DNA of 64,000 nucleotides, from positions 1 through 64,000 of the forward strand of contig NZ_QWLJ01000004.1 in the NCBI RefSeq assembly GCF_009917385.1, given 5' to 3'. Made by a program: the position numbers and the translations under genes. The notes under the pieces are model-generated. The model ran no database searches and had not been told where the DNA came from. It saw nothing but the letters and a program-made list of their open reading frames with translations. Below are positions 45,664-56,867 of this stretch, in pieces. The DNA comes from Roseburia sp. 1XD42-34 (lineage in GTDB: Bacteria > Bacillota > Bacilli > Bacillales > Amphibacillaceae). How positions within the stretch are numbered: position 1 is the stretch's first letter; the number at the start of each line of letters is the position of its first letter.

Positions 45664-48318
45664 TTACTTTTTAGTAAAGCCAAATAAAACAGTAGGTATA
45701 GCACTTAATGCCAAAACTAACATCCAGTCTCGCAAACTTAGCGATACAGTATGGAAAATCGGCTGCAATGGCTGCCAATAAATGACAACTAATAACAATA
45801 GGAGAGAAGAGAGAACAGCTAAAACAAGATAAATATTTTCAAATGGGTTTCTAGCAAATATAGAATGTTCACTCCGACAATCAAATACGTGAATTAACTG
45901 TGCCATTACTAAAGTTGTAAAAGCAACAGTTTGAGCATATACCAAGTGTTCAGGGTTATTTTGGTACGTGATAATAAACCCGATTAAAGTGACAATTCCT
46001 ATTACGATTCCTCTACTAATGATTTTATAGCCAAGTCCACGAGCAAAGACTCCCTCATGCATACTCCTCGGTCGCTTTTTCATTACATCTCCCTCTGCTT
46101 TATCCATACCTAACGCCATAGCAGGTAAACCGTCCGTGACAAGATTAACCCATAAAATTTGCACTGGTACAAGCGGCAATGGTAATGAAAGCAGCATGGC
46201 AAACAACATAACTAGAATTTCTCCAACATTTGAAGCTAACAAGTAGCGAATAAATTTTCGGATATTCTCGTAAATGTTTCTCCCTTCTTCAATAGCTGCT
46301 TTTATTGTCGCAAAATTATCGTCCATCAATATAAGCGATGATGCTTCTTTGGTTACGTCCGTTCCACTTTGTCCCATACTGATACCAATATTACTGGCTT
46401 TTATTGCTGGCGCATCATTTACTCCATCTCCAGTCATCGCTACAACATGTCCCTTTTCTTGAAAAGCATGAACGATTCTTAGTTTGTGTTCCGGCGTAAC
46501 GCGTGCGAAAACATAAACATCCTCGATGACAGCTTCCAATTCCTGTTGGGACATTCTATTCATTTGATACCCTTCCAATACATTACCATCTTCAGGCATC
46601 AGCTCTAAATCTAGTGCAATCGCCCTTGCTGTCTTAGCATGATCCCCTGTGATCATCACTGTTTTTATGCCAGCATTTCGACATTCTTGAACGGCTTTTT
46701 TCACTTCCTTCCGCGGTGGATCCATCATGCCATAAACCCCGATAAAAGTGAGATCTTTTTCCAAGACAGACGATTCTAGATGATCATCCTTATTTAGTGG
46801 TTTAACCGCAATTGCTAGTGTTCGTAACGCCTTTGCTGCCATCTGATTGATTTTTTGTTCGATGGCTGCTTGATTTTTTGCTTTTAAAAGCTGTCTTCCA
46901 TCCTCTTCTAACACATATGTCGATCGAGGTAATAATATATCTGGAGCACCTTTCGTAATTAAAAATCGGCGCTGCTCTTTATCTTCAACAATAACACTCA
47001 TCCGTTTGCGATCTGAATCAAATGGAAATTCCTTGATAATTCTATATGCTTCTTTCTCTTCATCACTAAGTTCAAACTTCCTTGCAGCAATTAGCAATGC
47101 TCCGTCCGTCGGGTTACCGTCAATCACATATTTCCCTTTCTTTTTAACGAGCGAGGAGTGATTACAAAGCAAGCCATATAAAAGCATCGTTCTTAAATGC
47201 GGATAGCTGTTTTCTACCTTTTGATCATGGAGAAAAAAATTCCCTTGTAATTCATATCCATCACCAGTGACGTAAAGCTGGTTTCCATTAATGAGCAATT
47301 CTTTTACAGTCATCTTATTTTCAGTCATCGTGCCTGTCTTGTCGGAACAAATGACGGAAGCACAACCTAACGTTTCGACTGCTGACAATTTGCGGACAAT
47401 TGCTTTCTTTCTTATCATCCGCTGTACACCAAGAGATAAAGCAACAGTCACAATAGCTGGTAATCCTTCAGGAATAGCAGCAACTGCAAGTGATACACCT
47501 GCTAAAAACATCGTATAGACAGGTTGGCCTTGTACGACACCTAATACAACAACAAGCGCCGTTAAAAGTAAGGCGATGACAATTAAAATTTTGCCTAATT
47601 CAGCAAGTTTGCGTTCTAGTGGCGTCATCACTTTTTTTGTATTTGCCATCAAGGAAGCGATTTGCCCCATCACCGTTTGCATACCAGTACCCACAACGAT
47701 CCCCATTCCAGTTCCCCGCGTTACCAATGTTCCCATAAATCCCATATTGACTTGATCCTGAGCATCGAGTGTAGCACGCTGAATGGCTTGTGCATGTTTT
47801 GCAACTGGTAGCGATTCTCCGGTTAACGCCGATTCTTCTGTTTCCAAACTATCCGCACGGACAATTCGAATATCTGCTGGAATACGGTCACCACTTGAAA
47901 TCCGGACAATATCTCCAACAACCACTTGCCTGGATGGAATTCTTTCCCATTTCTTATTACGTAGTACATAGGCCATTGGAGCAGATAGCTCTTTGAGCTT
48001 ATCGAGTGATTTTTCTGCTTTTTGCTCTTGAAAAAAGCCAATACACCCATTTACGATTACAATAACCATAATTGCGATTGCATCTATATACTCTCCTAAA
48101 AGACCAGCAACTAAGGTAGCTGCTAAAAGAACGAGCACCATAAAATCTTGAAATTGTTTTAGAAAAATCAACCACTTAGATGCTTTTTTTTGCGCCTGTA
48201 AAGCATTTTCCCCATATTGCTTACGTCTTTTTTCAACTTGCTTGTCTGACAATCCGCGATTGGTCGTAACGTGCAACTGCCTCTCTACATCTTCCACTTC
48301 AAGTTGATACCATTTCAT
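45664..48318 (-). CDS. yloB: Calcium-transporting P-type ATPase (YloB-like)
   Basis: This 884-residue P2A-type ATPase probably exports Ca2+; YloB is implicated in spore Ca2+ handling in B. subtilis. It shows the cation-ATPase N-terminal domain, the actuator loop ALTGESLPV, transmembrane segments with [18 protein letters not shown], phosphorylation site [15 protein letters not shown], and [20 protein letters not shown]. The membrane end contains [16 protein letters not shown], which provides the Asn/Asp of a Ca2+ site. The ATG at 48318 has GGAGG eight bases upstream; an earlier GTG overlaps that site. It is between rqcH and yloC, as expected. Confidence 0.94.
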   Translation of the reverse strand: MKWYQLEVEDVERQLHVTTNRGLSDKQVEKRRKQYGENALQAQKKASKWLIFLKQFQDFMVLVLLAATLVAGLLGEYIDAIAIMVIVIVNGCIGFFQEQKAEKSLDKLKELSAPMAYVLRNKKWERIPSRQVVVGDIVRISSGDRIPADIRIVRADSLETEESALTGESLPVAKHAQAIQRATLDAQDQVNMGFMGTLVTRGTGMGIVVGTGMQTVMGQIASLMANTKKVMTPLERKLAELGKILIVIALLLTALVVVLGVVQGQPVYTMFLAGVSLAVAAIPEGLPAIVTVALSLGVQRMIRKKAIVRKLSAVETLGCASVICSDKTGTMTENKMTVKELLINGNQLYVTGDGYELQGNFFLHDQKVENSYPHLRTMLLYGLLCNHSSLVKKKGKYVIDGNPTDGALLIAARKFELSDEEKEAYRIIKEFPFDSDRKRMSVIVEDKEQRRFLITKGAPDILLPRSTYVLEEDGRQLLKAKNQAAIEQKINQMAAKALRTLAIAVKPLNKDDHLESSVLEKDLTFIGVYGMMDPPRKEVKKAVQECRNAGIKTVMITGDHAKTARAIALDLELMPEDGNVLEGYQMNRMSQQELEAVIEDVYVFARVTPEHKLRIVHAFQEKGHVVAMTGDGVNDAPAIKASNIGISMGQSGTDVTKEASSLILMDDNFATIKAAIEEGRNIYENIRKFIRYLLASNVGEILVMLFAMLLSLPLPLVPVQILWVNLVTDGLPAMALGMDKAEGDVMKKRPRSMHEGVFARGLGYKIISRGIVIGIVTLIGFIITYQNNPEHLVYAQTVAFTTLVMAQLIHVFDCRSEHSIFARNPFENIYLVLAVLSSLLLLLVVIYWQPLQPIFHTVSLSLRDWMLVLALSAIPTVLFGFTKK

Positions 48319-48795
48319 AGTGCATTCCTCCACATTCTCTCCTTATAACGATTTACCTTTGTTTATTGTTTGATTTTCTAAGCGGTTTTAGGTCTTAAAA
48401 CTACCCTTCTTTATTACAATTAATAATTCTGACAAATAGAACCTTTCCCTTCTTTCCCTTATCACGCATACAAAGTGCTGGAAGTTTTCCACTTCAGGAG
48501 TTGAAAAAATGTACTAACAACAAGTCTCAGTGGAATATAGCAGCACCTAAATGTTTTTCATAAGCTGCCTTTAAGTCACGCCATTACGATAGTAACACCC
48601 TAAGGGGATGTTTGAAAAATCCTAATTAATGGAAGATCCGCGTTATTTTTAAGAAAGAATTTTGTGCCACAACCTTGTTAAAAACTCATGTACGAAAAAG
48701 AGTCTACATTATGTAACTATAAAAATGAAAGTATCATTTTCACCACTCTTTTAAGCAACCTCTTTAAGATATGTATGCAGACTTGTACACAAAAA
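48319..48795. other. Divergent gap between yloB and rqcH
   Basis: This gap holds repeat R2 copy c in inverted orientation and AT-rich flanks. Promoters for both divergent genes should be here; only a candidate extended -10 for rqcH was found. Confidence 0.5.
48509..48620 (-). repeat. R2 interspersed repeat, copy c (inverted, partial)
   Basis: On the minus strand it reads CATCCCCTTAGGGTGTTACT, then ACTTAAAGGCAGCTTATG, ATTTAGGTGCTGCTAT and GAGACTTGTTG. It is truncated before the distal ACAGTACC arm. The proximal stem is kept through a G-U pair (ACTTAAA with TTTAGGT). Confidence 0.75.
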
Positions 48796-48804
48796 TGCTA
48801 TAAT
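48796..48804 (+). promoter_or_regulatory. Candidate extended -10 promoter for rqcH
   Basis: TGCTATAAT is a perfect extended -10. No good -35 is present 17 bases upstream (TGCAGA), and it would leave a leader of only about 13 bases. Confidence 0.35.
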
Positions 48805-48823
48805 TGCCAATGAGGTGATGGAG

Positions 48824-50545
48824 ATGCCATTTGACGGTATAGTAACATATGCAGTAACAGAAGAACTAAAAACAGAATTAACATCTGGTAAACTAAATAA
48901 GATTTATCAACCAACGGAAACGGAAGTACTGTTTACGATTCGCAATCACGGAAAGAATGTGGTTTTATTATTTTCGATTCATCCAACCTATTCCCGTATA
49001 CACCTGACAAACGAAACGTTTCAAAATCCGAAAGAACCACCAATGTTTTGTATGGTATTACGCAAATATTTATCTGGGGCGGTCATTAAGAAGATAGAGC
49101 AAAAAGGCATGGAACGTGTGGTAGAGTTTACGATTCAATCGAGAAATGAAATTGGGGACGTGACAGAGAAAAAATTAATCATGGAGATTATGGGCAGACA
49201 TAGTAATCTGCTACTTGTGGATAGCGAGCAAGGTTATATTATCGATAGTTTAAAGCATGTTTCCAGCTGGCAAAATCGCCACCGTACCATCTTACCTGGA
49301 CAGGCTTACCAACTCCCACCTAAACAAGATAAATTGGATCCTTTAGCAACTAATCCTGAACATCTCATTAAAAAACTAGACTTTAATACAGGGAAATTGG
49401 ACGCACAAATTGTAAACCATGTTACAGGCTTTTCGCCTGTAGTTGCGAAGGAAATTGTTTATCGCGCTAATCTAGGTGCTCCTGAAAAATACATGCATGT
49501 ATTTGCGGAATTACAAAAGCAATTACTGGAAAAAAAATTCACTCCGACGATTTATAAAAATAAAAGAGAAGATTTTCATGTACTCCAACTGACACATTTA
49601 CACGGAGAGAAATATTCATTTCCTTCTGTGAATGACATGATTGATCAATTTTTTGCTGGGAAAGCTGAAAGAGATCAGGTGAAGCAGCAAGCAAAAGATT
49701 TATATCGTTTTTTAAAAAACGAACGGGATAAAAATAAACGGAAGTTAAAAAAGCATGAGCAAACCATGCAAAAAGCGCAACAAAAAGAGCATTATCGGAA
49801 AGCCGGTGAATTGCTAACAGCGCATTTACATTTAGTATTAGCTGGTGACAAGCAAGTAACCGTAACGGACTATTATGATCCAGAACAAAGTGAAATAACA
49901 ATTGATTTAGATCCGCTGAAAACACCCAGTGAGAATGCGCAGGCTTATTTTAAAACATATCAGAAATTAAAAACATCGGAGCAAAAAGTAACAGAAGAAA
50001 TTCAAAAAACGAAGCAAGAAATGGAATACTTGGAACGGTTGTTGCAGCAAATCGATACGGCAAGTACACAGGATATTGAAGAGATTCGCGAAGAACTTCG
50101 GGAAGAGGGTTATTTGAAAAGACAAAAAGCAACTAAGAAAAAGAAACCGAAACCGTCGAATCCTGTGCTAGAACAATACACTGCTTCTGATGGAACGATA
50201 TTGTTGGTGGGGAAAAACAATAAACAGAATGAATATGTAACGATGAAATTGGCTGCCCGTGATGATATTTGGCTCCACGCAAAAGATATTCCTGGATCAC
50301 ACGTCGTCATCCGTTCGAAAGAACCATCCGAAGATACTCTATTAGAAGCAGCTCAATTAGCAGCCTATTTTAGTAAATCACGCCAGTCTTCTTCTGTACC
50401 GGTAGATTACACAAAAATCCGTCACGTTAAAAAACCAAACGGTGCTAAACCTGGTTTTGTAACGTATGACAAACAAAAGACGGTTTTTGTTACCCCGAGT
50501 GATCAATTGATTAAAAAATTAAAGTCCAAGCAAGATACGCATTAG
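48824..50545 (+). CDS. rqcH: RqcH (NFACT protein, ribosome quality control; YloA/FbpA)
   Basis: RqcH binds obstructed 50S subunits and directs addition of C-terminal alanine tails to stalled peptides. The 573-residue protein has NFACT-N (MPFDGIVTYAVTEEL, YSRIHLTNE, residues 1-200), central helix-hairpin-helix and long coiled-coil regions (about 260-420), and a C-terminal NFACT-R domain with YTASDGTILLVGKNNKQNEY, DDIWLHAKDIPGSHVVI and PVDYTKIRHVKKP. The ATG at 48824 is chosen with GAGGTGAT as its ribosome site; earlier GTG and ATG codons lie within that site. Older names are yloA and fbpA. Confidence 0.94.
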   Translation: MPFDGIVTYAVTEELKTELTSGKLNKIYQPTETEVLFTIRNHGKNVVLLFSIHPTYSRIHLTNETFQNPKEPPMFCMVLRKYLSGAVIKKIEQKGMERVVEFTIQSRNEIGDVTEKKLIMEIMGRHSNLLLVDSEQGYIIDSLKHVSSWQNRHRTILPGQAYQLPPKQDKLDPLATNPEHLIKKLDFNTGKLDAQIVNHVTGFSPVVAKEIVYRANLGAPEKYMHVFAELQKQLLEKKFTPTIYKNKREDFHVLQLTHLHGEKYSFPSVNDMIDQFFAGKAERDQVKQQAKDLYRFLKNERDKNKRKLKKHEQTMQKAQQKEHYRKAGELLTAHLHLVLAGDKQVTVTDYYDPEQSEITIDLDPLKTPSENAQAYFKTYQKLKTSEQKVTEEIQKTKQEMEYLERLLQQIDTASTQDIEEIREELREEGYLKRQKATKKKKPKPSNPVLEQYTASDGTILLVGKNNKQNEYVTMKLAARDDIWLHAKDIPGSHVVIRSKEPSEDTLLEAAQLAAYFSKSRQSSSVPVDYTKIRHVKKPNGAKPGFVTYDKQKTVFVTPSDQLIKKLKSKQDTH

Positions 50546-50570
50546 TATCTTACTTGGACTGAACCTTTTC
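50523..50570 (+). terminator. Terminator overlapping the rqcH stop codon
   Basis: AGTCCAAG (50523-50530) pairs with CTTGGACT (50553-50560), with an inner AAGATAC/GTATCTT stem, followed by a T-rich stretch. The rqcH TAG stop (50543-50545) lies in the hairpin, so its 5' arm is coding sequence. Confidence 0.8.
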
Positions 50571-50732
50571 ACTATAGGATACTAGCAATCCACTCCACAC
50601 CTTTTAAAGGCCACTGAAAAACGATAAAAACTTAAATGCTACTCACACAGTGAAGGGTTAAGCAAATTCTTCGCTATGTTTCATCAGATAAAATCATACT
50701 CTTGTAAAGAACACCTTTTTCAGTACTTTTAA

Positions 50733-51152
50733 TTATACGGCTTGGGGCTTTAATTGCACCTCAACATTTCCTCTAGTCGCCTTTGAATAAGGACATACTT
50801 GATGAGCTTTTTTAACCAAATCCTCGGCTTCATTTTGGTCAACGCCCTTTATTTTTACCAAAAGCTCTACACTAATTTTAAAGCCATTGTCTTCAGGGTC
50901 ATTGAGGAAGCTTACAGCAGCTGTCGTTAACGAATCAATTTCTTTTTTATTTTTCGAAGCCACTAAATTTAATGCTCCATCGAAGCAGGATGCATAGGCT
51001 GCTGCAAAAAGCTGTTCGGGATTAGATCCTTTATCCTCCTTATTCGTTGCAGGGTTTACAAGCTTTACATCAATCAAGCCATCTTCTGATTTCACATGCC
51101 CATCACGTCCATTTTTCGCTGTAGCCTTTGATGTGAAAATAACGTTTGCCAT
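50733..51152 (-). CDS. Ohr-family organic hydroperoxide reductase
   Basis: The 139-residue OsmC/Ohr protein reduces organic hydroperoxides using a pair of cysteines. Cys56 lies in AAAYASCFDGALNLVA and Cys120 in HQVCPYSKATRGN, with the Ohr signature NPEQLFAA. AGGAGAGATGAACG precedes the ATG. It is single, without an adjacent ohrR. A LysR-type gene lies upstream on the same strand, and whether that controls it is unknown. Confidence 0.93.
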   Translation of the reverse strand: MANVIFTSKATAKNGRDGHVKSEDGLIDVKLVNPATNKEDKGSNPEQLFAAAYASCFDGALNLVASKNKKEIDSLTTAAVSFLNDPEDNGFKISVELLVKIKGVDQNEAEDLVKKAHQVCPYSKATRGNVEVQLKPQAV

Positions 51153-51337
51153 CGTTCATCTCTCCTTCTAATGCTATTCAATTGCTCAAAAAGTAGTTTG
51201 ATGGTCTGACTGAAGTTGCCTGTCTTTTCTATCGACAAGTCTCAAATCGGTTTTCCCTGTTAAACATAGCAACAAACCAAACTTTTTGAACTCATATTAG
51301 TAATATTCCTTCTTGGTTTCGCTTTTAAACCTCACTA

Positions 51338-52201
51338 TTATTGCGTTGCTAAAAACGCCACCAATTCATTGATAAAATGATCGACCTGTGGCAGTGCACG
51401 AACGCCTTCCTGAAAGCAAACCCAAGTTTGTCTTGATACAGCCTTTCCGTTTAATCGCAGCGGTAAATTTGGGTATTCTTCCTGCATAGCGCCAGAAACA
51501 CTTTTAGGTAGAACGGCCATGCCTAAACCTTGTTTCATCAGTTGTTTACACGTCTCAATTTGATCAACAGTCATTGTTTTGATAGGTTTAATTTTATGCT
51601 GATGTACATACAACCAATTATCTACTAGTTCATGCATACTGTCATCAGAACTAAAAGCAATGAGCGGTCGCTCTTTGATTGAATTAGCTGGAAATTCCTC
51701 TGTATCAAAAATATACAATGGATCATCAAATAAACGAATGCATGTTGTTTCTTTCAGCTTTTCCCCACGAATGATACAAACGTGGTAATCTTTATGGTTT
51801 CGTTTTATATCCTCACTAATTCCTGTTACTAGATCAATAGCAATCTTAGGAAACTTTGCGGTAAAGTTTCCTAAGAGGGCTGGTAGGAAGCGTTGAGAAA
51901 TTAACGAAGAACAAGCAATGGATAACGTTCCTTGCACTTCATCACTAGATATAGCTAATTGGTTTTTTAGCTCTTTTTCTCTTTCTATTACGCTAGCAGC
52001 ATGCGTTAAGATGATTTCCCCTTCAGGCGTGGGGATGAGTTTTTTCGGGGTCCGAATAAATACACCATGTCCAAAATACTCTTCCATATATTTTAACCGC
52101 TGTGTCACAGCAGGTTGCGATATTAAGACCGCTTTTGCAGCGCCCCTAATTGTCCCAACCTCCTGTAATTTTAGTAGTAACTTATAATCGTCTATTTTCA
52201 T
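51338..52201 (-). CDS. LysR-type transcriptional regulator
   Basis: The 287-residue protein has an N-terminal winged helix-turn-helix (IDDYKLLLKLQEVGTIRGAA, then ISQPAVTQRLKYMEEYFG, residues 2-48) and a periplasmic-binding-like effector domain beginning near residue 90 (GTLSIACSSLISQRFLPALL). The closest style is the CysL/YtlI-like group of Bacillus LysR regulators, but the effector cannot be named. The ATG at 52201 is preferred; an in-frame GTG three codons upstream lies only two bases from the AGAGG site. It is divergent from the methyltransferase gene, with an inverted repeat between them. Confidence 0.9.
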   Translation of the reverse strand: MKIDDYKLLLKLQEVGTIRGAAKAVLISQPAVTQRLKYMEEYFGHGVFIRTPKKLIPTPEGEIILTHAASVIEREKELKNQLAISSDEVQGTLSIACSSLISQRFLPALLGNFTAKFPKIAIDLVTGISEDIKRNHKDYHVCIIRGEKLKETTCIRLFDDPLYIFDTEEFPANSIKERPLIAFSSDDSMHELVDNWLYVHQHKIKPIKTMTVDQIETCKQLMKQGLGMAVLPKSVSGAMQEEYPNLPLRLNGKAVSRQTWVCFQEGVRALPQVDHFINELVAFLATQ

Positions 52202-52270
52202 TCCACTCACATCCTCTTACTTATATTTCCACTTGTTCTTGATTTACAGAAAATGCGTTAAAACTATAAT

Positions 52271-52289
52271 TGATAAGAATTAGTTATCA
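52271..52289. promoter_or_regulatory. Inverted repeat TGATAA-N7-TTATCA, candidate operator
   Basis: A perfect 6+6 inverted repeat lies in the gap between the divergent LysR and methyltransferase genes, 70 bases from the LysR ATG. A LysR operator is the simplest reading. Similarity to Fur-type boxes (TGATAATNATTATCA) leaves an alternative. Confidence 0.4.
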
Positions 52290-52436
52290 TTTGTTATTGT
52301 AATTTGCTATTTTACTTATAACATAACATGGTATAGGATTAAACCGCAAGCTAAATAAAAGTCATGAATGGAACGAAAGCAAGGTTTTGTCTCATCTCTA
52401 CAAAAATGAAAATAAACCCTTACAGGAGGAAACATT

Positions 52437-53201
52437 ATGTTGGAAAAAGAATTAGTTAAAAAGACGTTTGCTAAAAACCCGCAAAACTACTTGACAAGCA
52501 GCACGCACGCTAAGGGCATAGAGTCACATATCATCGAAAAATGGCTACAGCCCTCTAAAACTATGGTCACATTGGATATAGCTACTGGGGGAGGGCACGT
52601 TGCTAGACAGCTTTCTCCTTATGTACGTACCGTATACGCAACAGATTTAACGAAAGAAATGCTTGCAAATACAAAGCACCATTTACAAGCATTTACTAAT
52701 CTTGTATATATCCTTGCAGATGCTGAACAGTTGCCGTTTTTAGATGATTCCTTTGACCTTGTAACATGCCGGATCGCTGCCCATCATTTCCCACAACCCG
52801 AGCAGTTTATCCGTGAAGTGAAACGAGTATTGAAGCCTGACGGGAAATTTCTATTTATCGACAACGTCGTCCCAAATATAAAAACGTACGAAGCATTTAT
52901 GAACCAAGTAGAGAAAATACGCGATGAAAGTCATATCAACTACCTATCAATCATCGAGTGGCAACGTCTGCTACAAGAATATGGGTTAGTCATACGCCAG
53001 CAACAAGTGAACAAAAAAATATTATCTGTAGTCGAGTGGTTAGACCGTACCTTAGATACCGAAGCTGAAAAAAATCGCGTAGCTGGCTTTCTGTTACAGG
53101 CAAATGAAGAATTAACCGCCTATTATCAAATTGAAAAAAAAGCTGAAAAACCGCAGCAGTTTTCTATCGATGAGTGGATGGCTTTAGTGGAGCATGAATA
53201 A
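52437..53201 (+). CDS. Class I SAM-dependent methyltransferase (UbiE/YcgJ-like)
   Basis: The 254-residue methyltransferase 11 family protein has SAM-binding motif I LDIATGGGHVARQLSPYV (residues about 45-62), motif II acid in VYATDLTKEML, DAEQLPFLDDSFDLVTCRIA and the post-motif VKRVLKPDGKFLFIDNV. The substrate cannot be inferred. AGGAGGAAACATT precedes the ATG. It is divergent from the LysR gene and lies between rqcH and pyrE, where B. subtilis has the cysH cluster. Confidence 0.88.
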   Translation: MLEKELVKKTFAKNPQNYLTSSTHAKGIESHIIEKWLQPSKTMVTLDIATGGGHVARQLSPYVRTVYATDLTKEMLANTKHHLQAFTNLVYILADAEQLPFLDDSFDLVTCRIAAHHFPQPEQFIREVKRVLKPDGKFLFIDNVVPNIKTYEAFMNQVEKIRDESHINYLSIIEWQRLLQEYGLVIRQQQVNKKILSVVEWLDRTLDTEAEKNRVAGFLLQANEELTAYYQIEKKAEKPQQFSIDEWMALVEHE

Positions 53202-53220
53202 TAAACAGCATCTACAAAAC

Positions 53221-53248
53221 TGCTTTTGTCTCATCAAAGACAAAAGCA
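53221..53248 (+). terminator. Terminator of the methyltransferase gene
   Basis: A perfect 11-bp stem TGCTTTTGTCT / AGACAAAAGCA has a six-base loop, 20 bases after the stop. The T-run after it is poor. Confidence 0.6.
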
Positions 53249-53279
53249 TCTGTTAAATATTTAATAATAAAGTGAACCT

Positions 53280-53446
53280 TCATGCAGTAGTGATTTTCAT
53301 TCATCCCCTACTGACTGTTAGTACCGTAATAGTAAGACCTAAAGACCGCTTACGTAATAGGGCATTTAGGTGCTGTTATTTCCCGCTTAGACTTATTGCA
53401 GTAAAGATTATTCTACTGGGAGCCTTACAGTACCTTATATGCGAAA
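53280..53446 (+). repeat. R2 interspersed repeat, copy d (best preserved)
   Basis: This copy has the full order: CATCCCCTACTGACTGTTAG, TACCGTAATAGTAAG, ACCTAAAGACCGCTTACG, ATTTAGGTGCTGTTATTTCC, CTTAGACTTATTGCAGTA and TTACAGTACCTTATA. ACCTAAA (53337-53343) can pair with TTTAGGT (53365-53371). AGGTGCTGT (53368-53376) can instead pair with ACAGTACCT (53427-53435). The two pairings share the AGGT bases. It lies between the methyltransferase gene and pyrE. Confidence 0.85.
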
Positions 53447-53610
53447 CAAACTTTTGAAATGAAGATGCCCCAATCTGTACATACCGCTTTAAACAAATCA
53501 ATTAGATTAGGAGCTACTAACAGAGGCTTAACCGCCTATGAAGCATATGTAAAAAGGATGGTAAGGAAAGTTCTGTTATAAAAGCACATAAAATACTTGG
53601 TTATTCCTTT

Positions 53611-54225
53611 TTAAAGCTCGTCTCTCCATGCCAATAGCTGCTTACTATCTATTTGGTTCATCTTTCCATCTGTTTCTAACACTTGAATTAAACTATCAAA
53701 TCCAGTAATGGCAGCATACTGGAATCCTGCTTCACGAAAAGCATTCTCTGCTTTACGAAGTCCGTATGTAAAGATGGCAAGGACTCCTAATACTTCCACC
53801 CCAGCTTCTTGCAAAGCTTGAGCTGATTCAATCGCTGAGCCTCCTGTCGAAATGAGGTCCTCAATCACGATGACCTTTTGACCTTGTTTCACTTCTCCCT
53901 CGATTTGGTTCTCTTTACCATGCGCTTTTGGTTTGGAACGAACATAAACCATTGGCAAACTAAGTGCATCTGCTAACCAAGCCGCATGCGGTATACCTGC
54001 GGTAGCACAGCCCGCAATACAGTCAACTTCTAGTTGCTGTTCTTTTATATGATGTATAAATGCTTGGGTTATTTTTTGACGTACATTTGGGTGTGATATC
54101 GTTAAACGATTATCACAGTAGATGGGAGATTGAATTCCCGATGTCCATATAAAATATCCTTTCGTTTTTAGCTGTACTGCTTTAATTTGTAGTAAATCAC
54201 GAATAATATCTTCAGTCGTTGCCAT
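53611..54225 (-). CDS. pyrE: Orotate phosphoribosyltransferase
   Basis: PyrE joins orotate to PRPP to give OMP. The 204-residue protein shows the PRPP-binding motif VIVIEDLISTGGSAIES (about 117-133), the flexible loop KPKAHGKENQIEG, and the N-terminal FIWTSGIQSPIYCDNRL. It is last in the operon and its start overlaps pyrF by 14 bases. AAAGGAGAGTGGGAAA precedes the ATG. No clear terminator was found after it; repeat R2 copy d follows. Confidence 0.97.
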   Translation of the reverse strand: MATTEDIIRDLLQIKAVQLKTKGYFIWTSGIQSPIYCDNRLTISHPNVRQKITQAFIHHIKEQQLEVDCIAGCATAGIPHAAWLADALSLPMVYVRSKPKAHGKENQIEGEVKQGQKVIVIEDLISTGGSAIESAQALQEAGVEVLGVLAIFTYGLRKAENAFREAGFQYAAITGFDSLIQVLETDGKMNQIDSKQLLAWRDEL

Positions 54226-54921
54226 TTTCCCACTCTCCTTTAATTTGTTCGTACGCTTCTTTTGGAGAAGCAGCTTGGGTCACCGTTCTGCCTACAACAA
54301 TTACACTAGATCCATGTTGTTTCGCATATTCCGGGGTAGCAATTCGTTTTTGATCGTCTCCTTGCGCATTTGCCAATCGAATACCAGGTGTGACCGTTAG
54401 GAATGAGGAGCCACATGCATCTTTCACAGCATTCGCTTCATAAACCGAACACACTACCCCATCGGCCCCATTTTGATGCGCAACCTTGGCTAAATGAATG
54501 ACATTACTAGCTAATGAACCTGGTAATCTTAAATCCCGTCTCATATTTGCTTGATCCATAGACGTTAAAATTGTAACCGCCAGCAATTTAGTATGATGAT
54601 GAACATTCCCTTCCATTAAGCCTTGTTTTGCCGCTTGAATCATCGCACCTCCACCTAATGCATGTACATTGACCATATCTACTTCTAATTGCGCTAAATT
54701 TCTCATCGCATGTTTTACGGTTGTAGGAATATCATGTAGTTTTAAATCTAGAAAGATGGAGTGGTCATTTTTTTTTAGCTTTTCTATCAATGCAGGACCT
54801 TCCCTGTAAAATAACTCCATTCCAATCTTCACTGGAATACCAGTTAGATTATGCTTCCCTAAAAACTGATTCGTTGTGTTCCAATCAGGGAAATCCAAAG
54901 CGAGATAAATTGGTGCTCCCA

Positions 54922-54922
<1 letters not shown>
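54212..54922 (-). CDS. pyrF: Orotidine 5'-phosphate decarboxylase
   Basis: PyrF decarboxylates OMP to UMP, the last step of the pathway. The 236-residue TIM barrel shows LALDFPDWNT, the catalytic SIFLDLKLHDIPTTVKHAMR and GVVCSVYEA, with VTPGIRLANAQGDDQKR and VVGRTVTQAASP at the phosphate site. Its start overlaps the pyrD stop (TAATG). Confidence 0.97.
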
Positions 54923-56582
<1,660 letters not shown>

Positions 56583-56642
56583 TAGATCACCGCCTTTTTT
56601 GAAAGATAGAAACGTATAAAATTTGTTGCTTTGGGATGTGAG

Positions 56643-56867
56643 AATAAACGGAATAGCCACGTCTGGCGCAAGCGCCCAGCAACAAAGCGACTTCACGAAT
56701 CGCCCTACGATAAGTTATCATTGGTTCGTGGTTAAGAGGAAGGCCGACTAAAAACGGGCTTGCCGCCCGACGTCGGCATACTCCTGTTGCAGGAGCATGG
56801 TTCCTAAAACTTTAGTTGCTTCGTTCCAGTCGCTATGTTGCTGAACGGGCGCTCTGCGCCTTTGTTC
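56643..56867 (-). repeat. R1 interspersed repeat, copy E (inside the pyr operon)
   Basis: On the minus strand, the same sense as the operon, it reads GAACAAAGGCGCAGAGCGCC, CTAAAGTTTTAGGAACCATG, CTCCTGCAACAGGAG and GCGGCAAGCCCG, up to GGCTATTCCG. It lacks the last 50-60 bases of the element. Its first 32 bases encode the end of carB, including the TAG stop. Confidence 0.9.
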
